Below, in pieces: positions 7,839 through 15,764 of a stretch of 57,825 bases of DNA. Numbering within the stretch: the first letter of the stretch is position 1; each line of letters opens with the position of its first letter. Made by a program: the position numbers and the translations under genes. This stretch comes from Fastidiosipila sp964627125 (GTDB taxonomy: Bacteria; Bacillota; Clostridia; Saccharofermentanales; Fastidiosipilaceae). Below the pieces are notes generated by a model. The model was not told where the DNA came from. It made no database searches and saw only the letters and a list, made by a program, of their open reading frames with translations. Location of the stretch: contig CAZVJQ010000009.1 in the NCBI GenBank assembly GCA_964627125.1, positions 1-57,825 of the forward strand, in the 5' to 3' direction.

Positions 7839-8600
7839 ATGGAGAATAAAGAATTAAATATCGGAGACTTGAAAGGTTATAAAGTCCCTGAACATATTGG
7901 AATAATTATGGATGGGAATGGACGATGGGCTAAGAAGCGTGGCTTAAGACGCTCAGATGGTCATCTGGAAGGTGCAGAAAACATCTATAAAATTTCAAGA
8001 GTTGCAAATAAGATTGGTGTTAAATATCTAACTCTCTATGCTTTTTCCACAGAAAATTGGAATAGACCCTTGCAAGAAGTTAATTTCTTAATGGACTTAA
8101 TTGCTAAATTCTTTAGAAAATATATTGCTGAATTGAAAGATTCAAACACAAGAGTGCGTGTTATTGGAGATAGGACTGGTTACCCTAAAACTGTTCTTAA
8201 GCTTGCAGAAACTATTGAGAAGATGACTGAGAAGAACACTGGTATTCAGATTATCATAGCATTTAACTATGGTGGAAGAAGAGAAATAGTGGATGCTGTT
8301 AAGAAGATAAATAAAGATTTAAATAGCGGTGTTATTGGCGAAGATGAACTAAATGAAGATATTTTCCATAATTATCTTTATGCTCCAGATGTCCCAGATG
8401 CTGATTTAATTATTAGATCTAGCGGCGAGCAAAGATTATCTAACTTCTTAATGTGGCAAAGTGCTTATGCTGAATTTTGGACTTCAAATATTTTATGGCC
8501 AGAATTTTCTAAATCAGATTTAATACAAGCGATTATGGATTATAATAATAGAGATAGAAGATACGGGGGTATTGAAGATGATCAAACCGGAGAAAAGTGA
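7839..8600 (+). CDS. uppS: Isoprenyl (undecaprenyl) diphosphate synthase
   Basis: This 253-aa cis-prenyltransferase makes undecaprenyl diphosphate, the lipid carrier for peptidoglycan. The catalytic MDGNGRWAKKRG (about 24-35), the substrate-binding YAFSTENWNRP (about 67-77) and the C-terminal RSSGEQRLSNFLMWQSAYAEF (about 193-213) are all intact. It overlaps cdsA by 23 bp, so the two lipid genes are co-translated. The ATG at 7839 lacks an obvious strong Shine-Dalgarno (AAGGATTT lies upstream). A -10-like TATAAT is at 7803-7808. Confidence 0.97.
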   Translation: MENKELNIGDLKGYKVPEHIGIIMDGNGRWAKKRGLRRSDGHLEGAENIYKISRVANKIGVKYLTLYAFSTENWNRPLQEVNFLMDLIAKFFRKYIAELKDSNTRVRVIGDRTGYPKTVLKLAETIEKMTEKNTGIQIIIAFNYGGRREIVDAVKKINKDLNSGVIGEDELNEDIFHNYLYAPDVPDADLIIRSSGEQRLSNFLMWQSAYAEFWTSNILWPEFSKSDLIQAIMDYNNRDRRYGGIEDDQTGEK

Positions 8601-9531
8601 TTTAGAAAGGGTTCTAACAGCCTTCTTATTTTTCGTTTCCCTTATTGGATTCTTAATCGCTTCTATTTGGATTAAATGGGCATTCATTGCATATTGTGTA
8701 GTAATGGCAATATTAATTGCTAATGAGCTAATTAATGCATTAAAAAATAAATTTAAACCTTTAAATATCATCCCAGTAATTATTGCAAGTTTAAGTTTCC
8801 TAGCACCTATATATATATGGGTGTTATATAGAGATTTAGAAGATTGGTATATTCTATTGCCAGATCAATTGCCATTAAATGATAACTGGTCAACTAATTT
8901 CATCTGGCTATTAGCATATGGTGTACTAATTTATGTGATTGTTTTAGTAGCAATTACTGTACTTAATACAGTAATAAGAATTATTACTAAGGGCCCAAAT
9001 CATTTACCTCATTCTATAGCAGAAAATAGTGTTGCTGCTTATGTAGCTACTGCATTTGTCTCAGTTGTATTATTTACCTTTGCAGTTCCTAATGGTTTTT
9101 ATTGGTTGATTTTTGCATTATTTACTCCAATGATTGTTGATGTAGCAGCATTCTTCGTTGGCAAGTATTTTGGTAAGAAGAAAATGCTTCCCAAATTAAG
9201 TCCACATAAAACTTGGGAAGGATTCTGGGGTGGAATGCTTACAGGTACTGCATTTGGATCTATTTTCTTCATGATTCTATTTAGCGGTGAAGCTCCACTT
9301 TTACCATTATGGCAATCTGCATTATTCGGAATTGGTGCTGGTTTTATTACATCACTAACTTCACAATTAGGTGATTGGTATGCTTCAGGAATTAAGAGAT
9401 GGTGTGAGCAAAAAGATTTTGGTAAATTCTTAAAGGGCCATGGTGGATTCTTAGATAGATTTGATAGCATTTTATTTTCACTTCCAACAACTTTAGTTTT
9501 ATCGCTTGTATTCTTTTTATTGAAGAGATAA
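8578..9531 (+). CDS. cdsA: Phosphatidate cytidylyltransferase (CDP-diacylglycerol synthase)
   Basis: A 317-aa polytopic membrane enzyme that converts phosphatidic acid and CTP to CDP-diacylglycerol. The C-terminal signature is intact: SPHKTWEG (about 203-210), QLGDWYASGIKRWCEQKDFG and HGGFLDRFDSILFSLP. Several hydrophobic helices precede it. The ATG at 8578 is chosen; a TTG at 8572 is an alternative because the purine-rich GGGGGTATTGAAG lies upstream. Its 5' end overlaps uppS, and a strong terminator follows. The usual next gene, dxr, is not here. Confidence 0.95.
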   Translation: MIKPEKSDLERVLTAFLFFVSLIGFLIASIWIKWAFIAYCVVMAILIANELINALKNKFKPLNIIPVIIASLSFLAPIYIWVLYRDLEDWYILLPDQLPLNDNWSTNFIWLLAYGVLIYVIVLVAITVLNTVIRIITKGPNHLPHSIAENSVAAYVATAFVSVVLFTFAVPNGFYWLIFALFTPMIVDVAAFFVGKYFGKKKMLPKLSPHKTWEGFWGGMLTGTAFGSIFFMILFSGEAPLLPLWQSALFGIGAGFITSLTSQLGDWYASGIKRWCEQKDFGKFLKGHGGFLDRFDSILFSLPTTLVLSLVFFLLKR

Positions 9532-9564
9532 GCATGAACTAAAATATTTAGTATCATAAAAACT

Positions 9565-9613
9565 AATCACTTTAGGAGAACCAGGCATTTTGGATACTCT
9601 AAAGTGATTTTTT
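9565..9613 (+). terminator. Intrinsic terminator after cdsA
   Basis: AATCACTTTAG (9565-9575) pairs with CTAAAGTGATT (9599-9609), an 11-bp perfect stem with a 23-nt loop, running into six T. Confidence 0.85.
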
Positions 9614-9705
9614 ACATTTAAATAGATAAAAATTTCAAATTGTAATCTAACTGTATTGCGATTTCTGTTAGACTTTTAGAGTTACTATTTCGAGGAGAAC
9701 AATTA

Positions 9706-11067
9706 ATGGATAGAATATTTGGTATTATCATCGGCTTATTAGTTTTAAGCCTTATGCTTGTTATACATGAAGCAGGACACTTTTTTGTTGGTAGAAAATT
9801 AGGATTCACTGTTGTTGAATTCAGTATTTTTATGGGACCTAGAATATTCTCTAGAGTTATAGGAGGTGTCAGATACTCTATAAGATCCATTCCGTTAGGA
9901 GCATCAGTTGAATTTCTAGGAGAACTTGATGAATCTCGCTTAGATGAGAATGGTAATCCTACTGAGCTCACTGATGAAGAAAAAGAAGTATTGAAGAGGC
10001 TAGAAGGACAAGAGACAGTCCCATTCCATACTCAAGCTATTTGGAAAAGAGCTCTAACCATGTTAGCAGGACCATTTGCTAACTTAATCTCTGCTACTTT
10101 AGCATTTATCTTACTCTTTAGTATAAGTGGATTTAATACCACCGAAATTGCATCAATAGATGATAACTCCTTAGCTGCTAATGCTCAAATCTCTGCGGGT
10201 GAGCAAATTACAAGTATTGCAGATTACAACGTTAATACTGATTTAGACTATACATTAGCTCAAACAGTTAAAGATTTATCTGAACCATTTACAATCACTA
10301 CAGAAGATGAATCTGGCAATGAGAATTCATACACTATCACTCCAAGTACTACTCAAGATTATGTAATGGGAATTACTTTTACAGAAGCTAATGGAAATGC
10401 TTCAGTATTTGAAACTAACACAGATTTAAATCCAGAATCTAGCAAGCTTATGGCTGGAGACCAAATTTTAGCAATTAATGGTACTGAGATAACAGCCACT
10501 GAGTTAGCAGAAACTTTAGAATCCGTTAAAGGCACAGATCCTATTCAACTAACAATATTACGTGGAGATAATGAAATTGAAGTAGATTATCAATTAGCTC
10601 AAAAAGAAGTACCAATGAATCTAGGTATTAACTTAGATGTTAATGATGGTTGGGCTGGAGTTATTCCATACAGTTTCCAATATCAATGGTCATACATTAA
10701 AGGTACTGGTGCTGTAATTGGAAGTATTTTCACAGGACAAGTAGCAGCTAATGAATCTCTAACTGGTCCTATTGGAATCGTTGATACATTAAGTACAGTA
10801 GTTTCCGGACAAGGTGTTCCTTTAGCTCTCAAGTTATTGAATTTACTTTCTATTTTCTCAGTAATTTCATTAGCACTCGGTATGGCAAACTTGCTGCCAA
10901 TAATACCAATGGATGGTGGACAACTTATGCTATTACTAATTGAAAAGATAAGAGGTAAGAGATTAAGTCCTAAGGTAGAAAATGCATTCTATTTAGTAGG
11001 GATGTTGATTGTATTAGCGTTATTTATAATGGCATTTGTTTTTGATATAGGAAGGATATTTGGATAG
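9706..11067 (+). CDS. rseP: RIP metalloprotease (site-2 protease) RseP/RasP
   Basis: A 453-aa intramembrane zinc protease that cleaves anti-sigma factors and signal-peptide remnants in the membrane. The zinc motif HEAGH lies at 21-25 in the first transmembrane helix. A periplasm/exterior-side PDZ-like region follows, with GDQILAINGTEI at about 248-259. The third zinc ligand is in the MANLLPIIPMDGGQL helix (about 390-404). The PDZ portion is serine/threonine-rich and somewhat extended, making the protein longer than minimal RasP. GAGGAGAAC precedes the ATG. It runs directly into polC. Confidence 0.94.
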   Translation: MDRIFGIIIGLLVLSLMLVIHEAGHFFVGRKLGFTVVEFSIFMGPRIFSRVIGGVRYSIRSIPLGASVEFLGELDESRLDENGNPTELTDEEKEVLKRLEGQETVPFHTQAIWKRALTMLAGPFANLISATLAFILLFSISGFNTTEIASIDDNSLAANAQISAGEQITSIADYNVNTDLDYTLAQTVKDLSEPFTITTEDESGNENSYTITPSTTQDYVMGITFTEANGNASVFETNTDLNPESSKLMAGDQILAINGTEITATELAETLESVKGTDPIQLTILRGDNEIEVDYQLAQKEVPMNLGINLDVNDGWAGVIPYSFQYQWSYIKGTGAVIGSIFTGQVAANESLTGPIGIVDTLSTVVSGQGVPLALKLLNLLSIFSVISLALGMANLLPIIPMDGGQLMLLLIEKIRGKRLSPKVENAFYLVGMLIVLALFIMAFVFDIGRIFG

Positions 11068-11068
11068 T

Positions 11069-14000
11069 ATGGAAGACATGGAGACAAACATTAATGAGGA
11101 TGGCAATCTCCAAGAATTTATAAGCATACTAGCTAAAGAATCTAATAGTAGATTCACTATCAATGCTAAGAACCAGGATCAAGCCCTGCTTGCTTTACTT
11201 GCTAAATGGCCACATAAGATTACTGAATTTAAATTTAATAGAAATAGTTTAGATATTTATATATCTGCAAGTGCCCCAATTATCGGCGAAAATTTAATCG
11301 GTGTTGAGAAGGTTATTGCTAATTATCTAAATATTCCTTCAGCAAGATTATTCATAGACTTCGCTGATGACGCTATAAGGAGCCCAAATTTCTTGAAGAA
11401 CCTGCTTCCTTGGGCAGCTGAGAATTTAGTCAATCACAATTTTGGTATTTTTGCGACATTACTAGACAATCTAGTTTGTCAGTCAGATGGTCACTATCTA
11501 GATATAACTGTAGATGCTGGCTATGAGAAAGTTTTCACAATTGAGAATCGTGAAATTATAGAAAATTTCTTTGCTGATAGAATATTCTTAGATTGTAATT
11601 TATCTGTGAACTCTAGTGAACAAAAGAGTGTTACTGTGCTTGACTTTGCCCAAAGACGAGAAGAGTCATTTGATAATTATGAACGTGAATTAAGTGCAAG
11701 AATTATTGAAGAAAATATCTTGCAAGAAGATAGTAAAACTGTCAGAAAAATGAATGAAAATGGTGAGCCCATCGCCGAAACTAATAAGCCTAAAGAGAAG
11801 AAAGTTTCTAAGAAGACAGCTAAAGATGACAGCAAGAAAAATGGCTATTCATATTCAAAATCTCCAAACCATGTTTACGGAAGAATGGATAAACGTCTCG
11901 AGTTAACTAACTTAACTGCTCTTGACTCTGAATCAGGTAGAGTTTCTGTTTATGGGAAAATTGCCTTCTATGAATCAAAACTAGTAAGTAATGGTACGAG
12001 AGTTTTAGTTAAATTTGCTATTCATGGAACTGAAGGTGCTATCTCTTGTTTACTCTTCATGAATAAAGTAGAAGATGAGGCTGATTTCCACGATAAAATT
12101 AAGGATGGTGTTTATGTTAGAGCTGATATTGATGTCAGTTACGATGGTCAATTCAGCAAGGATTTACAAGGTTTTGTTAGAGGAATTGAACTTGCAGATG
12201 CTCCTGAACCTCGACGTGATCTAGCTAAAACTAAACGTGTTGAACTGCACATGCATACAAATATGAGCGAGAGAGATGGTATATCTAAGACTAAGGATTT
12301 AGTTAGATTAGCTGATCAATTTGGTATGCCAGCAATTTCAATAACAGACCACGGTGTAACACAGTCTTATCCTGAAGCAGCTAGTGAATTAGCTAAACTT
12401 CGTAAAAATGGTAGTGAGATGAAGTTAATCTATGGTTGTGAGATTTATTTCATGGACGATGGTCCAAGCATAGCTTATGGTTTTAGAGACTTAGCAATCG
12501 GTGATGAATTCGTCTCTTTAAGTTTAAAAACAAGTTCTGAGAACACTAGGTATGGAAGAATTCTACATGCTGAAGCTGTTAAATTTACTAAGAGTTCTGC
12601 TGGTTACCAAGAGTCTGATAAGTTCTCAACTTATTTTAATCCTGAAGAAGAGATAAGCACAGATATCAGCATAAACGACATTAATGAAGCTCCTAAATCA
12701 CTGGAAGCTGTTTCAATGTTGCATAAATTTATTAGAGATGCAGCTGTTGTATCTGATCAAGGATTAGATATACTTGGATTCTTGCGCTATGAAGCATATA
12801 GAACACCTAAATATGACGATGCTCACTTGAAGTTTAATCCGACATTTATTGATTTGCCTGCTTTGGCAAAAGCCGTACACGGGGACGACTACAACTTAGG
12901 CTCACTTAGAAGTAAATATGACTTATCTAAAGATGGTACCACAGCAGTTGGTGAACTCTTTAACTTACTATGGGCTGAAAAAGATTACATGCCACTAAGA
13001 GAGTTGAATGAAGAATATGGACAAGACTCTTTAGAAGAAGTCATTAACTACAAGAACAAACCTTATCATGGGATAATGCTTGTTGAAGACTTATTAGGTT
13101 TATACCACTTGTATAGGCTAATATCTGAATCCCACGTTAGATACTTCAAAAATAGGCCAAGAATGCCTAAGAGCTTGATCAAGTACATACGTCAAGGTTT
13201 AATGCTAGGAACCAGCTGTGAGGCAGGACAAGCGCTTAGAAGAATACGTCAGATTTACATTGATGTGAAAGGTGATTTTGAAGCAGCTAAAGAAGTGCTT
13301 GATAATGATTTAGATATTCAAGATAAAATGCAAATTTATGATTACTTAGAGATTCAACCTCTCGGTAATAACTTGTTTATGCTCGATAAAGAAGGCAACT
13401 ACATTGAGTCAGTAGATGACTTAATTAATCTAAATAAATTAGTTATGCATTTAGCTGAGCTAAGCAGTAAGCCAGTTGTGGCAACTTGTGACGCTCACTT
13501 CCTAAATGAAGAAGATATAATTTATAGACAAATTTTGCAAGCTTCCTCAGGATTTGACACTAACGAGAATCCAACAAAATTATACTTAAGAACAACTGAT
13601 GAAATGCTAGATGAATTCTATTACTTAAGCGAAGAGAAGGCTTATGAATTAGTAGTAACAAATACTAATAAAATTGCTGCTAGAGTAGAAGCTGATTTAT
13701 TACCATTCCCAGATGGTACATATCCTCCTGAGATTGAAGAAGCTCCAAGAGAAGTAAAAGAGATAACTTGGGATAAATGTAATGAAATTTATGGAAAGAA
13801 TGATCTAATTCCTGAAGAGATTAAATCGAGAGTTGATAGAGAGTTGCACTCTATTATCGATAATGGATTTAGTGTTATGTACTATATCTCACATAAGCTA
13901 GTTAAAAACACTAATGATGATGGTTACATAGTTGGTTCTAGAGGTTCTGTTGGATCATCATTTGTTGCTTATTTAACTGGTATAACAGAAGTTAATCCAT

Positions 14001-15619
14001 TGCCTCCACATTATATTTGTGATTCATGTAGATTTACAGAATTTGCAGATAGATCTGAATATGGTTCAGGTTTTGACTTACCTAGTAAGAATTGTCCAGA
14101 CTGTGGTGAGAAACTCCGTGGAGATGGACAAAATATCCCATTTGAAACATTCTTAGGATTTAATGGAGATAAAGAACCAGATATAGATTTAAACTTCTCA
14201 GGTGAATACCAGTCACAAGCGCACCAATTTATTATTAATATGTTTGGTGAAGATTTCACTTATAGAGCAGGTACAATTACAAGTTATGCAGAGAAGAATG
14301 CTGCAGGTCTTGTCCGAAATTATGCTGAAATTAAAGATATATTTATAACACGAGCAGAGACTGAACGTTTAGCAAGTGGATTAAATGGTATTAAGAGAAG
14401 TACTGGCCAACACCCTGGTGGTATTGTTGTAATTCCTAAAAATAGAGAGATTTATGATTTCACACCAATTCAATTTCCAGCTAATAAAATAGATGCTGCT
14501 ATGACTACAACTCACTTTGACTTCGCTTCAATGCATGACACCATCTTGAAACTAGATATCTTAGGTCATGATGATCCTACAATGTTAAAAGTTATGAGTG
14601 ACATGACAGGAATTGATGTTATGAATATTCCAGTTCCAGACGAAGAAGTTATGAAGATTTTTGAAGGAAATGCTGTTTTAGGAATAAAGAAAGATGCAAG
14701 TCCTGATAATTCAGGAACCTTAGGTATTCCAGAATTTGGTACCCTCATGGCAAGAGACATGATTAAAGAAACCAAACCTACTCAATTTAATGACTTACTA
14801 CAGTTAATGGGTCTATCTCATGGTACTGATGTCTGGGCTAATAATGCACAAGACTTAATCAGAAGCGGTACAGCAACCTTAAATGAAGTTATTGGTTGTC
14901 GTGACGACATTATGACTAGCCTTATAGCGTGGGGCTTAGAACCATTACAATCCTTCCAGATAATGGAGAAGGTACGTAAAGGTAGAGGAATATTCCCTGA
15001 AGAAGAAGCTGCAATGCGTGAAAATGCAGTGCCTGAGTGGTATATAGAATCTTGTAAGAAAATTAAATACATGTTCCCAAGAGCTCATGCTGCCGCCTAT
15101 GTTATTTCTGCACTTAGAATTGCATACTTCAAGGTTCATCATCCTGAAGCTTACTACGCTGCTTATTTTAGTGTTCGAGCAGATGAGTTTGACTATGAGC
15201 TGATGAATCAACCTTTGGAGAAAATCAGTAAATTGCGTGCTGACATGCGCCAAAACTATGCTACCCTCACGGACAGAGAGGTGAAAGTATTTTACATAAT
15301 CGAGCTCGTTGAAGAGATGATGCTTCGTGGTATTAAATTTGTAGACTTAGACATTGAAACTGCTAAGGCAAGACGATTTGAAGTTTTAGGCAAAGGTAGA
15401 ATTATGCCTTCCTTCGACTCCATAAACTCTATTAGTACTAATATGGCAAAAGCAATAGTTCAAGCTAGAGACGATGGTGAAGGTACATTCAAGTCACATG
15501 AAGATTTACAAAGAAGAAGTGGCCTTGGTCAATCTGCAGTTCAATATATGAGAGAGTTAAAAATACTTGATCATATCCCAGAGAGTGCGCAAATAACACT
15601 GTTCGATATGTTTGCGTAG
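11069..15619 (+). CDS. polC: DNA polymerase III PolC-type, with degenerate proofreading domain
   Basis: The replicative polymerase of Gram-positive bacteria, 1516 aa. In order: N-terminal domain (~1-260), OB domain (~265-385), PHP domain beginning HMHTNMSERDG (394-404), an inserted DnaQ-like exonuclease region (~483-640), the rest of PHP, a zinc module with two C-x-x-C pairs (about 985-1020), and the palm with PDIDLNFSGEYQ (aspartates 1038 and 1040). The polymerase motifs look intact. The exonuclease region does not: Exo I D-x-E reads S485-L-K487, the Exo II N...D pair is absent, and no H....D is seen at Exo III. The PHP metal ligands appear complete (H394, H396, D403, H428, E458, H689, C717, D808, H810). 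ATG 11069 begins one base after the rseP stop; TTG 11060 and ATG 11078 are alternatives. Confidence 0.95.
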   Translation: MEDMETNINEDGNLQEFISILAKESNSRFTINAKNQDQALLALLAKWPHKITEFKFNRNSLDIYISASAPIIGENLIGVEKVIANYLNIPSARLFIDFADDAIRSPNFLKNLLPWAAENLVNHNFGIFATLLDNLVCQSDGHYLDITVDAGYEKVFTIENREIIENFFADRIFLDCNLSVNSSEQKSVTVLDFAQRREESFDNYERELSARIIEENILQEDSKTVRKMNENGEPIAETNKPKEKKVSKKTAKDDSKKNGYSYSKSPNHVYGRMDKRLELTNLTALDSESGRVSVYGKIAFYESKLVSNGTRVLVKFAIHGTEGAISCLLFMNKVEDEADFHDKIKDGVYVRADIDVSYDGQFSKDLQGFVRGIELADAPEPRRDLAKTKRVELHMHTNMSERDGISKTKDLVRLADQFGMPAISITDHGVTQSYPEAASELAKLRKNGSEMKLIYGCEIYFMDDGPSIAYGFRDLAIGDEFVSLSLKTSSENTRYGRILHAEAVKFTKSSAGYQESDKFSTYFNPEEEISTDISINDINEAPKSLEAVSMLHKFIRDAAVVSDQGLDILGFLRYEAYRTPKYDDAHLKFNPTFIDLPALAKAVHGDDYNLGSLRSKYDLSKDGTTAVGELFNLLWAEKDYMPLRELNEEYGQDSLEEVINYKNKPYHGIMLVEDLLGLYHLYRLISESHVRYFKNRPRMPKSLIKYIRQGLMLGTSCEAGQALRRIRQIYIDVKGDFEAAKEVLDNDLDIQDKMQIYDYLEIQPLGNNLFMLDKEGNYIESVDDLINLNKLVMHLAELSSKPVVATCDAHFLNEEDIIYRQILQASSGFDTNENPTKLYLRTTDEMLDEFYYLSEEKAYELVVTNTNKIAARVEADLLPFPDGTYPPEIEEAPREVKEITWDKCNEIYGKNDLIPEEIKSRVDRELHSIIDNGFSVMYYISHKLVKNTNDDGYIVGSRGSVGSSFVAYLTGITEVNPLPPHYICDSCRFTEFADRSEYGSGFDLPSKNCPDCGEKLRGDGQNIPFETFLGFNGDKEPDIDLNFSGEYQSQAHQFIINMFGEDFTYRAGTITSYAEKNAAGLVRNYAEIKDIFITRAETERLASGLNGIKRSTGQHPGGIVVIPKNREIYDFTPIQFPANKIDAAMTTTHFDFASMHDTILKLDILGHDDPTMLKVMSDMTGIDVMNIPVPDEEVMKIFEGNAVLGIKKDASPDNSGTLGIPEFGTLMARDMIKETKPTQFNDLLQLMGLSHGTDVWANNAQDLIRSGTATLNEVIGCRDDIMTSLIAWGLEPLQSFQIMEKVRKGRGIFPEEEAAMRENAVPEWYIESCKKIKYMFPRAHAAAYVISALRIAYFKVHHPEAYYAAYFSVRADEFDYELMNQPLEKISKLRADMRQNYATLTDREVKVFYIIELVEEMMLRGIKFVDLDIETAKARRFEVLGKGRIMPSFDSINSISTNMAKAIVQARDDGEGTFKSHEDLQRRSGLGQSAVQYMRELKILDHIPESAQITLFDMFA

Positions 15620-15640
15620 TTTAAATTTTTATATACTTAT

Positions 15641-15672
15641 AAGCTAGTCATAAGGCTAGCTTTATATTTATT
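15641..15672 (+). terminator. Weak terminator after polC
   Basis: AAGCTAG (15641-15647) and CTAGCTT (15656-15662) form a 7-bp stem with an 8-nt loop, followed by TTATATTTATTT. A -10-like TATAAT at 15720-15725 may then serve priA. Confidence 0.5.
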
Positions 15673-15764
15673 TGATAAGATTTCGCATATACTGAATAGG
15701 TTTAAATTTCACTTATGTTTATAATAGATATATTAAATGTAGAAAGATTTAAGAGAGATTAGCT

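Noticed and set aside
9099..9557. 152-codon open frame on the minus strand inside cdsA
   Set aside because: It lies wholly across the conserved 3' half of cdsA, lacks a plausible ribosome-binding site and shows no domain; it is a shadow of the low-stop antisense frame.
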